Origin: DASZXJ01 sp035545895
GTDB lineage: Bacteria; Planctomycetota; Phycisphaerae; Tepidisphaerales; Tepidisphaeraceae
Reading direction: 5' to 3'
NCBI GenBank assembly: GCA_035545895.1
Contig: DASZXJ010000178.1
Location: 1-46,446, forward strand
DNA: 46,446 nucleotides
The notes under the pieces are model-generated. The model was given only the letters and a program-made list of their open reading frames with translations, had not been told where the DNA came from and ran no database searches. Position 1 is the first letter of the stretch. Each line of letters starts with the position of its first letter. Shown here piece after piece: positions 16,666 through 25,137 of the stretch. Position numbers and translations under genes: made by a program.

Positions 16666-17808
16666 GTGGCCGTTTCCTGGGATACATTTGAGCACTTCAA
16701 GCAGCGTGGCCTGGACGCTCGCCGGGCGGGTCAGTGGGATTCGGCGCGCGTTTACCTGCTGGAGGCCGCCCGCGCGATGGTCGAGTTGAGCAAGCAGACA
16801 ACGGACCAGCAATTGCAGGAAGCGCGAACTGCAACCTCTTCGCGCCTGCTCGAACTGGCACGTGACTGCGAATCCGAAAAGAACACGAAGCGCAAACCGT
16901 TTAGCGCCCGCCCGCCGAGCGGGGATGCATCCCTCCCAGAGTCGGACGACAAATCAGACACGAAGAATTGGATCGTCCGCGAAAAACCAACCATTCGTTT
17001 TGAAGATGTCGCCGGGCTCGACGATGTGAAGGAGGACATTCGTTTGCGGATGCTTTATCCTTTCGAACATCCGCAGCTCGCCGAAAAATTCGGCATTTCT
17101 GCAGGCGGGGGAATTTTGCTGTATGGCCCGCCCGGCACGGGCAAGACGATGCTCGCCAAGGCCACCGCCGGGGAAATCGACGCGACCTTCTTCCGTGTTT
17201 CACCCGCCGACCTGCTCAGCAAATGGTTCGGGCAGGCCGAGCAAAACATACAGGAACTATTCAACGCCGCCGCTGCGGAAAGGCGGTCGATCATCTTCAT
17301 TGATGAAATCGAATCGCTTGTTCCCGCGCGGCGGGATGAAGGCTCCAGCGCCATGCAACGCGTCGTGCCGCAAATTCTTCAGGGCATGGAAGGGTTCGAC
17401 AAGAAAAACGGATCGCCGATCCTGTTTATGGGCACTACGAACGTGCCCTGGCAACTTGACCCGGCCGTTCTACGACCCGGCCGGTTTGATGAGAAAGTGT
17501 ACATCCCTCTCCCGGACCTGCCGGCACGACGAAAAATACTCGACATCTATCTGGCTCATCGACCGGTTGCTGAAGATGTCGATTTTGACAAACTCGCCAT
17601 CGCACTTGAAGGTTTCAGCGGCGCTGACATTAAACATATCTGCGATCGCGCTGCCACCGTGCCGTTCCTCAAAAGCATCGCCAGCGGCGTGGATGGTGAA
17701 ATTACGATGGACATTCTTAAAGGCACTTTCGCGGAAACACACCGATCAGTCACGCGCGAGATGCTCCAAAGATTTGAACAGTGGGCGGCTGCTGTCAGAC
17801 AGGCATAA
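16666..17808 (+). CDS. Vps4/spastin-like (meiotic-clade) AAA ATPase with N-terminal MIT-like three-helix domain
   Basis: A 380-residue AAA+ ATPase. Residues 1-75 form three predicted helices with the MIT-domain spacing ('FKQRGLDARRAGQWDSARVY' then 'LLEAARAMVEL'). A charged linker reaches about residue 103. The AAA core has Walker A G154-T161 (GPPGTGKT), pore loop K186-W187-F188-G189, Walker B D213-E214 (IIFIDEIESL), sensor-1 'TTNVPWQLDPAV' and arginine fingers in 'LRPGRFDEKVYIPLPDLPAR'. The 'SKWFGQAE' and 'N(V/I)PWQLD..IPLPD' strings are those of Vps4 and relatives, not of FtsH or ClpX. The C-terminal end 'HRSVTREMLQRFEQW' resembles the terminal helix of spastin/Vps4. The family forms hexamers that thread filament proteins. 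GTG start, coupled to the membrane microprotein. Confidence 0.88.
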   Translation: MAVSWDTFEHFKQRGLDARRAGQWDSARVYLLEAARAMVELSKQTTDQQLQEARTATSSRLLELARDCESEKNTKRKPFSARPPSGDASLPESDDKSDTKNWIVREKPTIRFEDVAGLDDVKEDIRLRMLYPFEHPQLAEKFGISAGGGILLYGPPGTGKTMLAKATAGEIDATFFRVSPADLLSKWFGQAEQNIQELFNAAAAERRSIIFIDEIESLVPARRDEGSSAMQRVVPQILQGMEGFDKKNGSPILFMGTTNVPWQLDPAVLRPGRFDEKVYIPLPDLPARRKILDIYLAHRPVAEDVDFDKLAIALEGFSGADIKHICDRAATVPFLKSIASGVDGEITMDILKGTFAETHRSVTREMLQRFEQWAAAVRQA

Positions 17809-17813
17809 ATCCA

Positions 17814-17819
17814 TATAAT
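17814..17819 (+). promoter_or_regulatory. -10 box (TATAAT) for leaderless recQ
   Basis: A perfect TATAAT lies between the AAA gene stop and the recQ ATG, ending 6 nt before the start codon. No Shine-Dalgarno fits in the gap. Confidence 0.6.
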
Positions 17820-17825
17820 CCCCGC

Positions 17826-19757
17826 ATGCCTGATTTGCGTCAGCAACTTCAAGACCTCTTTGGCCTGGATGATTTTCGTCCAGCGCAGCAGGAAGTCATT
17901 GAAGACGTCCTTATGGGCAAGGATGTGCTTTGCGTCATGCCCACCGGCGCGGGGAAGTCGCTTTGCTACCAATTGCCGGCGATCGTCGGCAGGGGCTTGA
18001 GCATTGTTGTTTCGCCGCTGATTTCGCTGATGCGGGATCAGGTTGAGCAATTGCGGGAACAGGGAATTAATGCCGAATTCTTGAACAGCTCGCAAAACGC
18101 CAGCCAGCAGCGCGATGCCATTGCACAAATCGAAGATAGTTTTGAAGGATTACTCTATGTTGCCCCCGAGCGATTTTCCGCAACTACCTTTCAGCCACTG
18201 CTGGCGAAACTCAAAGTGAAACTGCTGGCCATCGACGAAGCCCATTGCCTGAGCCATTGGGGTCACGATTTTCGGCCTGAATATTCGCAGCTCGGCGCGG
18301 TCCGTGAAAAGCTTGGCAATCCGCCAACCATCGCGCTGACCGCGACCGCAACGGAAGATGTTCGTGAAGACATTATTCGGGGATTAAAGCTGCGCGATCC
18401 GACGATTGTCATCACCGGTTTTGACCGGCCCAACTTGCGATATGAATGCCTTCGCATTTCCAGGGCAAAGGAAAAACAGACGGCTTTACTCGACCTGTTG
18501 CACGACATACAAGGCAGCGCGATCGTTTACTGTGCAACGCGAAAATCGGTGGATGAGTTGACGAGTTTTCTGGCCGAGGAGATCAAGAATCGGCCGGTCA
18601 TCGCTTATCACGCGGGTATGGATCAGCGGAGCCGCGCACGGAGTCAGGAACAATTCATGCAGACCGCTCGCTCCATCGCAGTGGCGACCAACGCGTTTGG
18701 CATGGGCATTAACAAACCGGATGTGCGGCTGGTGGTTCATTACAACCTGCCGGGCACACTGGAAGCGTATTACCAGGAAGCCGGCCGCGCCGGACGCGAT
18801 GGATTGCCCGCGCGCTGCGTGCTTCTGTACAGCTATCAAGATCGAATGATTCAAAAGTTTTTCATCGACAAGATCGGCGAAGAACGAGGTGACGATTACG
18901 AACTCATCGCAGCACTAAAAGCCCGTGCCAACGACAAGCTGGAATTAATGGTGCAATACGCCCAATCGCACCGCTGCCGCAGAGAGCAGATTCTCGATTA
19001 TTTTGGCGATGAAGCCGAGATCGAGAATTGCAATTGTGACATATGCGTTCACGATCAGGCCCCCGGCCGAGCACTCCCGGCTGCGGAGTTGCCTGATGAA
19101 GTCGTTACATTGACGCGACAAATCCTCAGCGCCATCGCCCGTCTTAATGGGAGATTTGGCGTCACGGTTATTGCCGAGACACTGGCAGGCCTTGTGAACG
19201 ATCGCGCGCTGCGTTGGGGATTCACGGACCTGACGGTTTTTGGACTTTTGAAACAATATCCGGTCAAAAAACTCGTGGCGATGGTTCATCGGGTGATGGA
19301 ATCGGGTTTGGTCCAACAGAAAAACGTTGGTGAAGACAAGCCGATTCATGTGATTGAACTCACCGCAGCGGGTGTGGCAGTGATGAAAGGTCAACAGTTA
19401 CCCCCTGTTTCGTTGTTGGATTTGATTCCTCGCCGAGACGGCTGGCAAGCGTCGGGCCCCAATCCTCGCGCGATGGGAACCAGCCCGCGGGCTCGATGGG
19501 ATGATGACGATCAACTTGATCCGATTGTGATCGAGCGATTCGATCGATTGCGATCCGTGCGCATGGAGCTTGCCAAGGCAAGGCAATTGCCGCCTTACTG
19601 TATTTGCCATGACAGTACGTTAAAGCTGATTGCCAAACTCAGGCCCGACACACTCGGCAGGCTGGAACAAATCAAAGGCATGGGGCCCTACAAGGTGAAG
19701 ATGTACGGCGAGCAGCTTCTTTCGGCCATTCATGGCGGTTCGGGTTCAAGCCTATAA
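17826..19757 (+). CDS. recQ: ATP-dependent DNA helicase RecQ
   Basis: A 3'-5' DNA helicase that acts in recombination and replication-fork repair. Its 643 residues show Walker A 'MPTGAGKSLCYQLPA', the DEAH-type box 'AIDEAHCLSHWGHDFRPEY', 'LTATAT', the helicase C-terminal motif 'YYQEAGRAGRDG' and the RQC zinc site 'CRREQILDYFGD...CNCDIC'. A winged helix and a C-terminal HRDC domain (about 590-640) follow. An unusual linker rich in Asp, Pro and Arg (near residues 540-565) separates winged helix and HRDC. The start at 17826 (MPDLRQQL) is preferred to an upstream ATG that would overlap the AAA gene, because of the TATAAT spacing. The stop codon overlaps the promoter of the next gene. Confidence 0.96.
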   Translation: MPDLRQQLQDLFGLDDFRPAQQEVIEDVLMGKDVLCVMPTGAGKSLCYQLPAIVGRGLSIVVSPLISLMRDQVEQLREQGINAEFLNSSQNASQQRDAIAQIEDSFEGLLYVAPERFSATTFQPLLAKLKVKLLAIDEAHCLSHWGHDFRPEYSQLGAVREKLGNPPTIALTATATEDVREDIIRGLKLRDPTIVITGFDRPNLRYECLRISRAKEKQTALLDLLHDIQGSAIVYCATRKSVDELTSFLAEEIKNRPVIAYHAGMDQRSRARSQEQFMQTARSIAVATNAFGMGINKPDVRLVVHYNLPGTLEAYYQEAGRAGRDGLPARCVLLYSYQDRMIQKFFIDKIGEERGDDYELIAALKARANDKLELMVQYAQSHRCRREQILDYFGDEAEIENCNCDICVHDQAPGRALPAAELPDEVVTLTRQILSAIARLNGRFGVTVIAETLAGLVNDRALRWGFTDLTVFGLLKQYPVKKLVAMVHRVMESGLVQQKNVGEDKPIHVIELTAAGVAVMKGQQLPPVSLLDLIPRRDGWQASGPNPRAMGTSPRARWDDDDQLDPIVIERFDRLRSVRMELAKARQLPPYCICHDSTLKLIAKLRPDTLGRLEQIKGMGPYKVKMYGEQLLSAIHGGSGSSL

Positions 19758-19758
19758 T
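19753..19758 (+). promoter_or_regulatory. -10 box (TATAAT) for the MFS gene, overlapping the recQ stop
   Basis: The TATAAT contains the TAA stop of recQ and ends 9 nt before the ATG at 19768. No Shine-Dalgarno precedes that ATG. The transporter can therefore be transcribed independently of recQ. Confidence 0.5.
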
Positions 19759-19767
19759 TTCGCCCGT

Positions 19768-21135
19768 ATGTCACAGCAAGCCACGTCATTCCGGAGTCAT
19801 GTCACGCTGGCGTTTTGCGCAATTCTCCACGCGCTCAGCCACGCATACGGGCAATTGCTCGTGCCTTTATATTTGATGATCGTCGCTGACCTTCGGCTGA
19901 GCGGGGTGCGGGCTGCGTCGCTCATCGTGACGATTTACGGACTGGCTTATTGCATCGGCAGTTACCCGGCCGGGATTCTGGCGGATCGGTTCAATCGCAA
20001 AACGCTGCTGGCGGTCGGATTGATCGGCAACGCGCTGGCGATGATCGCGATGGGATTGACCCGGCAATATGAAATGCTGGTGGTGCTCGCGATCATTGCG
20101 GGCATGTTCGGCACACTTTTTCATCCAGCCGCCAATGCGCTCGTGCCGGCGCATTATCCCAAGTCGCCGGGCATGGCGATTGGCTTGCTCGGAATCGGCT
20201 CGGGGCTTGGATTTTTCTTTGGGCCTCAATATGCCGGCTGGCGCGCGCAGACCGCGACATGGCATTGGGGGTCGATTGCCGACTGGCAAAGGCCTTGCAT
20301 TGAAATGGGAATCATCGGAATCACTGTCGGAATTGCATTTCTGATTTTCGGCAGCGAAACATCCGAAGCACAGGAGCGCCAGACCGGCGATGCGATGCTG
20401 CCCAATCGCGTGGGCATTGAAGCGGTCGTTCCCAACCTTCGAGGCGAGCATGCGCGAACTCATCCACCGATTTCGGCAAAACTTCGCAAACAGGTCATCG
20501 CCATCGCCGCGGTTCTGAGCTTTCGCGATTTTGCGGGCATCGCGACGATTTCGCTTTTGAGCATTTATCTGCAAAAAGCTCACGATTACACGCCCAAACA
20601 GACCGGCCTGATCGTTGGATTGATGATGTTGATCAGCGTGATCGTCAATCCGCTTGCCGTTTATCTCAGTCCCGGGCGCAAGCGGTTGCCGGCGCTTTCG
20701 ATTGTGCTGGTGCTTGGCGGCGTGACCCTGCTATTCGTTCCATTTCTTGCCATCGCGTGGGTCTTGCCGGTGATGTGTTTGTTTCAGGCGTTTCAATTTG
20801 GCAGTTATGCGATCAGCGATGCTGCGTTGCTCGAACGAGTTTCGCCCAAAGTTCGCGGCCGCGTGGTGGGATTGTTTCTGACCTTGGCAGGAACATTCGC
20901 TTCGATATCGCCTTGGGTGATGGGCGGGTGGACGGACTGGCTTGGGCTTCGCGCCGCGGAGCCGCACGCTTATTTTCCCATTTTCGCCACGCTGACTGGC
21001 ATGATGTGGCTGGCCAGCATTTCGCCGCCGCTGATCGCCAAGCTCAATGAACCGACTGAGTCGTTGGCCGGGTTGCCGCCGTCAATCGAGGTTCCAACAG
21101 GACTCGATCATCGTCTTCCAGCCACCCATCAATGA
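19768..21135 (+). CDS. Major facilitator superfamily transporter
   Basis: A 455-residue inner-membrane permease of the MFS type. The cytoplasmic loop 2-3 signature is visible as 'GILADRFNRKTLL'. The N-terminal half resembles the fosmidomycin-resistance / sugar-efflux branch ('ILHALSHAYGQLLVPLYLMIVADL', 'FGTLFHPAANALVPAHYP'). A hydrophilic central loop (about 195-240) separates the two halves, and the second half has 'ERVSPKVRGRVVGLFLTLAGTF'. The substrate cannot be predicted. The start at 19768 (MSQQATSF) is chosen over an upstream in-frame start inside recQ. The last 92 bp overlap the 3' end of the convergent hypothetical gene, and this end codes only for a hydrophilic tail. Confidence 0.9.
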   Translation: MSQQATSFRSHVTLAFCAILHALSHAYGQLLVPLYLMIVADLRLSGVRAASLIVTIYGLAYCIGSYPAGILADRFNRKTLLAVGLIGNALAMIAMGLTRQYEMLVVLAIIAGMFGTLFHPAANALVPAHYPKSPGMAIGLLGIGSGLGFFFGPQYAGWRAQTATWHWGSIADWQRPCIEMGIIGITVGIAFLIFGSETSEAQERQTGDAMLPNRVGIEAVVPNLRGEHARTHPPISAKLRKQVIAIAAVLSFRDFAGIATISLLSIYLQKAHDYTPKQTGLIVGLMMLISVIVNPLAVYLSPGRKRLPALSIVLVLGGVTLLFVPFLAIAWVLPVMCLFQAFQFGSYAISDAALLERVSPKVRGRVVGLFLTLAGTFASISPWVMGGWTDWLGLRAAEPHAYFPIFATLTGMMWLASISPPLIAKLNEPTESLAGLPPSIEVPTGLDHRLPATHQ

Positions 21136-21853
21136 TGGTTTCCTGTCCGTTCAGAACTGCACCAATCGTAAAATGAGAAGGATTGGCGAGGTCGATTTGC
21201 CCAGCAAAGAGTTTATCAGTCTTGGCCAGTGCATTTGCGGAAATCACCGGCGTGGGTAATTCATCGACGATTCGAAGAACCGAACCAGCACGGAATATTC
21301 GAGCCACGGGTTGAATTGAGTCATCGGTGCCATCAAAAAACAGGCGTGTATCGAGCACCACCAGGCGGATGTTGCCGCTGGGAGAACGGCGCTCATGCAG
21401 GAACAGCGTGCCGTCAGTGGGTACGGTCGGCGTATAAAGGATTGAATAGAGCTGATCCCAGGGCCGTGGGATAAAGACCGAACTGCCCGGAATAATCTGC
21501 TGGCCCGGCGGGAAAGAGTAGTTAAGGCATTGGTTCTGCCAATACAAAACCTGCAGATACCACCACCCATAAGGTCCATGTCGCCATGCAAGGCCCCCAA
21601 CGATCAGAATGCACATCCACGCAATGATCAACCGCTTCACGCGACTCGATCGAGAAGGGCGGGGTGCATATTCAAGGGCTTGCGGATTATTACCATCCAT
21701 GGCCGGGGAAACTTTCCGCCAATTCATCGGTCTGTCAAGAACCGGTGCCGTGCGGTCGAGAAACGTCATTTCCGAGCCGAAATTGACGAGAATTTGATAG
21801 TCCCTCAGTCCGCCGCTACCATTCACGGCAATGATCTTGACGGCCTGCTCCAT
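21044..21853 (-). CDS. Hypothetical single-pass membrane protein
   Basis: I do not recognise this 269-residue protein. A hydrophilic N-terminal region of about 70 residues precedes one membrane segment ('LIIAWMCILIVGGLAW', about 74-89). An extracytoplasmic domain of about 175 residues follows with short beta strands ('IRLVVLDTRLFF', 'HFTIGAVLNGQETIIDGWLED'). The true start may be the ATG at 21769 (MTFLDRTAP), since no ribosome-binding site is clear at either position. Coding is supported by the regular codon pattern and length. Its end overlaps the MFS gene by 92 bp, and it is divergent from the serine acetyltransferase gene. Confidence 0.6.
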   Translation of the reverse strand: MEQAVKIIAVNGSGGLRDYQILVNFGSEMTFLDRTAPVLDRPMNWRKVSPAMDGNNPQALEYAPRPSRSSRVKRLIIAWMCILIVGGLAWRHGPYGWWYLQVLYWQNQCLNYSFPPGQQIIPGSSVFIPRPWDQLYSILYTPTVPTDGTLFLHERRSPSGNIRLVVLDTRLFFDGTDDSIQPVARIFRAGSVLRIVDELPTPVISANALAKTDKLFAGQIDLANPSHFTIGAVLNGQETIIDGWLEDDDRVLLEPRLTAATRPTTQSVH

Positions 21854-21948
21854 TCGCTGCGTCTGTACCAGCGGCCTGGCGTAAACGCCTGGGCCGCCGT
21901 CCTTTCGTCGTTTGTTTCTGGTCCAGTTGAATCCTTTACTGATAATCT

Positions 21949-22908
21949 ATGAATCGAAACGAACTGCATGACCGTCTACCCGCGGTGGTTGAAGCGCTTT
22001 TGCAAAGCGGCCAAAACCACCCGCAGATGCGCCATCTCGATCGTGTTTATCTTCCCGACCGGGACAAGATCATCTCTGCGATCCAGTTGATGAGGCAGTT
22101 GCTCTTCCCTGGATTTTTTAACGGCCAGGGTCTGACCAAGGCCGCGCTTCCCGCTCGACAAGCCGAGGTTTTGAAACAGGTCGCGGACCTGCTTTACGAT
22201 CAGGTTCGCTGCTGCCTGAGATTTCGAGAACATATCCCCGCTGCTGTGACCACCGCTTCCAATTGCGAACATTGCGATGCCGAGGCCGGGGATCTGATCG
22301 CCAAATTCCTGGATAATTTGCCTGTCATTCGCGACACGCTTGCAACGGACGTTCAGGCCGCCTTTGATAGCGATCCGGCTGCGACCAGCACGGATGAAAC
22401 AATCTTTTGCTACCCGGGATTGCTCGCCATCACCGTGCAACGACTTGCCCACGAGTTTTACAACGCGGGCGTGCCGCTGCTGCCGCGCATCATGACTGAA
22501 CATGCGCACTCGCTGACGGGGATCGACATTCATCCCGGCGCCAAGCTGGGAAGAAGATTCTTCATCGATCATGGCACGGGAGTGGTCATTGGTGAAACCA
22601 CGACGATAGGCGAGAACGTCAAGATTTATCAAGGCGTGACACTGGGCGCATTAGCGCCGGCGTTTGGGCAGTCGCTGCGCGGACATAAGAGACATCCGAC
22701 GATTGAGGACAATGTCACCATCTATGCCGGAGCAACGATCCTGGGCGGCGACACCATCATTGGGCAAGGGTGCACGATCGGGGGTAACGTGTTTATCACG
22801 GTCAGCGTGCCACCAATGAACCAGGTGAGTGCTGAGCCGCCCAAGTTACGTTATCGCGATCGGCGACCGCGTCGGCTGAAGCAGGAAATGATCGATTTCC
22901 AGATTTGA
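21949..22908 (+). CDS. cysE: Serine O-acetyltransferase (EpsC-type)
   Basis: Transfers acetyl from acetyl-CoA to serine, the first step of cysteine synthesis. The 319 residues have a long helical N-terminal part of about 175 residues, as in the EpsC branch, then the left-handed beta-helix of hexapeptide repeats. The active-site segment 'GIDIHPGAKLGRRFFIDHGTGVVIGET' contains the conserved Asp-His pair (F-I-D-H), and 'KIYQGVTLGAL' and 'GHKRHPTIEDNVTIYAGA' continue the helix. ATG 21949 lies directly after the sequence GATAATCT and has no Shine-Dalgarno. No cysteine synthase gene is adjacent. Confidence 0.95.
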   Translation: MNRNELHDRLPAVVEALLQSGQNHPQMRHLDRVYLPDRDKIISAIQLMRQLLFPGFFNGQGLTKAALPARQAEVLKQVADLLYDQVRCCLRFREHIPAAVTTASNCEHCDAEAGDLIAKFLDNLPVIRDTLATDVQAAFDSDPAATSTDETIFCYPGLLAITVQRLAHEFYNAGVPLLPRIMTEHAHSLTGIDIHPGAKLGRRFFIDHGTGVVIGETTTIGENVKIYQGVTLGALAPAFGQSLRGHKRHPTIEDNVTIYAGATILGGDTIIGQGCTIGGNVFITVSVPPMNQVSAEPPKLRYRDRRPRRLKQEMIDFQI

Positions 22909-23017
22909 TGAGGCCACCAAACGCCCGAATGTTGCCGCCACGCCACATCCGGAATGTTCGGACCGGACCGCACGCTGATTACCGGTCCGGCATAGGGTTT
23001 GAAGTGGGTGAAAGCAT

Positions 23018-23347
23018 ATGCGTCGTCTTGCGATCATCTTCATGCTGGCTTGCGTAGGGGGGTGCGCTACTTCTGCACATAAGCAGATGGCAGAACGACC
23101 TTTACCGCAATATGCCCCGGCGGCAGCGTCAGCTTTGGCCTTTGACCCGCCCGTGATCGCTGGCCAGCCGGTGGTCGATACGAGCCGTGAAGGCCGCGCC
23201 ACAGAGGCGTTTGCGGGCTATGAATCGCTCACAGAGACGTTTTTCTATCTGCGGACCGATGATGACCAGCGTGACTTCTTCGGCAACCGGGACGACCTTT
23301 ACGAACGCCGCGCCATTTCCACCAAAATCGGGGTCTCCTATCGTTAA
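23018..23347 (+). CDS. Small predicted lipoprotein of unknown function
   Basis: A 109-residue protein with a lipoprotein signal peptide: 'MRRLAIIFMLACVGGC', two N-terminal arginines, a hydrophobic core and lipobox V-G-G-C16. The mature part is Pro/Ala-rich and then carries a tyrosine/aspartate-rich motif ('YLRTDDDQRDFFGNRDDLYERR') that I recall in other small planctomycete lipoproteins. Anchoring to the inner leaflet of the outer membrane is likely, since the residue after the cysteine is Ala, not Asp. The function is unknown and it appears to be a single-gene unit. Confidence 0.75.
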   Translation: MRRLAIIFMLACVGGCATSAHKQMAERPLPQYAPAAASALAFDPPVIAGQPVVDTSREGRATEAFAGYESLTETFFYLRTDDDQRDFFGNRDDLYERRAISTKIGVSYR

Positions 23348-23376
23348 AATCGCCGCAATTTGACAGCGGGCGATTT
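23347..23376. terminator. Possible weak terminator after the lipoprotein gene
   Basis: AAATCGCC (23347-23354) and GGCGATTT (23369-23376) form an 8-bp stem with a 14-nt loop, starting at the last base of the stop codon. The 3' arm ends in TTT only, so the U-tract is short and termination may be partial. Confidence 0.4.
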
Positions 23377-23508
23377 ACTTGGCATTTCTCAGTATCTCTT
23401 GCAGGCATCGCCTGTTGGGAAAAATTGCTTGAATTTCAATCTCGGGTCAGAGATGATATTTAAGTCCGTTTCCCATCATGCGTTAAATGCTCTCGGGGTC
23501 TGAAAACT

Positions 23509-23880
23509 ATGGCAACGATCACGAAGAAAGAACTCATCGACCGAATTGCCGACGGCACCGGGGGCCGCCGAGTGCAGGTTAAACGTATCGTCCAGCAGTT
23601 TTTGGATGAGATCGTTTCCGAGCTTGGTAAAGGCAACCGCTTGGAATTTCGAGACTTCGGTGTGTTTGAAACCAAGCTGCGAAAGGCCCGCAAGGCTCAG
23701 AATCCTAAAACACTCGAACCGGTTGAGGTTCCCGAGAAACGCACGGTCAAATTCAAGGTCGGCCGGCTCATGAAAGCTCGGCTGGGTGAACTGTCCGGGG
23801 CGGTCATCGACGACCAGGCGGAAGATGTCAGCGATATGTCCGCAGACGATGATGACGACGATGACGATATTGCAGAATAG
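23509..23880 (+). CDS. HU/IHF-family DNA-binding protein with acidic C-terminal tail
   Basis: A histone-like nucleoid protein of 123 residues. The first 90 match HU/IHF: 'TKKELIDRIADGTGGRRVQVKRIVQQFLDEIVSEL' for the helical dimer part and 'NRLEFRDFGVFETKLRKARKAQNPKT' leading into the DNA-binding arm, whose tip carries proline as needed for intercalation. The family normally stops near residue 95. This one continues with about 30 residues that become a run of eight aspartates ('SADDDDDDDDIAE'), an acidic tail that could compete with DNA or bind partners. A palindrome-poor 160-bp leader precedes it. Several HU-type paralogues are normal in such genomes. Confidence 0.92.
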   Translation: MATITKKELIDRIADGTGGRRVQVKRIVQQFLDEIVSELGKGNRLEFRDFGVFETKLRKARKAQNPKTLEPVEVPEKRTVKFKVGRLMKARLGELSGAVIDDQAEDVSDMSADDDDDDDDIAE

Positions 23881-23952
23881 TCCTTGCGATTCGCTTTAGT
23901 CTGAATTTCATTCTCTCATTCGAATCCGTTTATCTCTCGTAACGACAATCCC

Positions 23953-25137
23953 ATGCCCCAAAACGACTGGCTTGCCCACTGCTCTGAATTATTGAGCGGG
24001 CGATCCCGGAGAAATCTGCTGCGCAACCGAAAAATCGTTCAGCCTATTGATTCAACTCACGTTGAGATCGAAGGGCGGCGATTCATCAATTTCTCCGCGA
24101 ACAACTACCTGGGGTTGTCGCACCATTCGCGAATGATCGAAGCGCTTCATCGATCCCAGCACGCTGGGACCGGCGCGAGCGCTGCGGGACTGATCAGCGG
24201 ATATACCCAGCTTCATGCACAAGCCGAATCGACACTCGCTCGGTGGAAAGGCACCGAAACAGCAGTGCTTTTTCCGAGTGGTTACCAGGCAAATCTCGGT
24301 GCTGTTCAAGCGCTGGCCGCCATCGGGGAAACATATCGCAATGGCGCGCGGTTTCTGATTGATAAACTTTCTCACGCTTCGCTGATCGATGCTGTGCGCG
24401 CGACAGAGTCAACCCTACGCGTATTTCCACACAATGGAATCGCCAAATTGCGCAGGCTTTTGGAAGATGCCGATGGCGATCAGCTTCAAATTGTGCTGAC
24501 TGAATCCATTTTCAGCATGGACGGAGATGCCGCGGAATTGAAACAAATTGCCGATCTCAAGCGAGAGTTTCCCTTTGTTCTGCTGCTTGATGAAGCGCAT
24601 GGCAGCGGAGTTTATGGCGACAATGGTGCGGGTCTTGCCTCGGAATCAGGGCTGCAAAATACGGTTGATATTTCAATCGTAACCTTGAGCAAGGCAATCG
24701 GAATCGCCGGCGGGGCAGTATGCAGCAGCACTGTTTTTCGAGATGCGATACTCAATTTTGGCAGAGCGTATATTTTTTCCACCAGCGTGATGCCTGCCGT
24801 TGCTGCTTGTGCAATTGAAGCCGTTTCCATCCTTCGAGATGAGCCACAAAGGCAAAAAAGGGTGCGGAAGCTTTCAACATATGTACGTGCGGAATTGGAA
24901 AAATCGAAACTCAATATTCCGCCGGGTGATTCGCCAATCGTGCCGGTTATTTCAGGTTCGGAAGAATCCGCGATGAAAGCTGCCGAAAGATTGCAGAAGA
25001 AGGGTCTTTTGATATTCGCCGTGCGCCCACCCACCGTGCCGAAGGGGGCCAGCCGTTTGCGGGTCACATTGTCATGCGATCATACTGATGCGGAGATCGA
25101 ACAGTTGCTGGAATCGCTCAAAAAGCTCAGCTCATAA
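23953..25137 (+). CDS. Alpha-oxoamine synthase, PLP-dependent (8-amino-7-oxononanoate synthase-like)
   Basis: A fold-type I PLP enzyme of 394 residues that condenses an amino acid with an acyl-CoA or acyl-ACP with decarboxylation. Key segments are 'FSANNYLGLSHHSRM', 'GTGASAAGLISGYTQLHAQAE', the cofactor Asp-His region 'LLLDEAHGSGVYG' (D213, H216) and the Schiff-base lysine K247 in 'TLSKAIG'. Closest by pattern is BioF (biotin pathway, alanine plus pimeloyl thioester), but 2-amino-3-ketobutyrate CoA ligase and other family members share these motifs. No other biotin gene is nearby, so the exact substrate is uncertain. Its 3' end overlaps the small convergent gene by 11 bp. Confidence 0.85.
   Translation: MPQNDWLAHCSELLSGRSRRNLLRNRKIVQPIDSTHVEIEGRRFINFSANNYLGLSHHSRMIEALHRSQHAGTGASAAGLISGYTQLHAQAESTLARWKGTETAVLFPSGYQANLGAVQALAAIGETYRNGARFLIDKLSHASLIDAVRATESTLRVFPHNGIAKLRRLLEDADGDQLQIVLTESIFSMDGDAAELKQIADLKREFPFVLLLDEAHGSGVYGDNGAGLASESGLQNTVDISIVTLSKAIGIAGGAVCSSTVFRDAILNFGRAYIFSTSVMPAVAACAIEAVSILRDEPQRQKRVRKLSTYVRAELEKSKLNIPPGDSPIVPVISGSEESAMKAAERLQKKGLLIFAVRPPTVPKGASRLRVTLSCDHTDAEIEQLLESLKKLSS

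Noticed and set aside
23953..25137. Calling the alpha-oxoamine synthase a biotin operon member (bioF) with certainty
   Set aside because: The fold and lysine motif fit, but no bioA, bioB or bioD neighbour is present and related synthases share the motifs.
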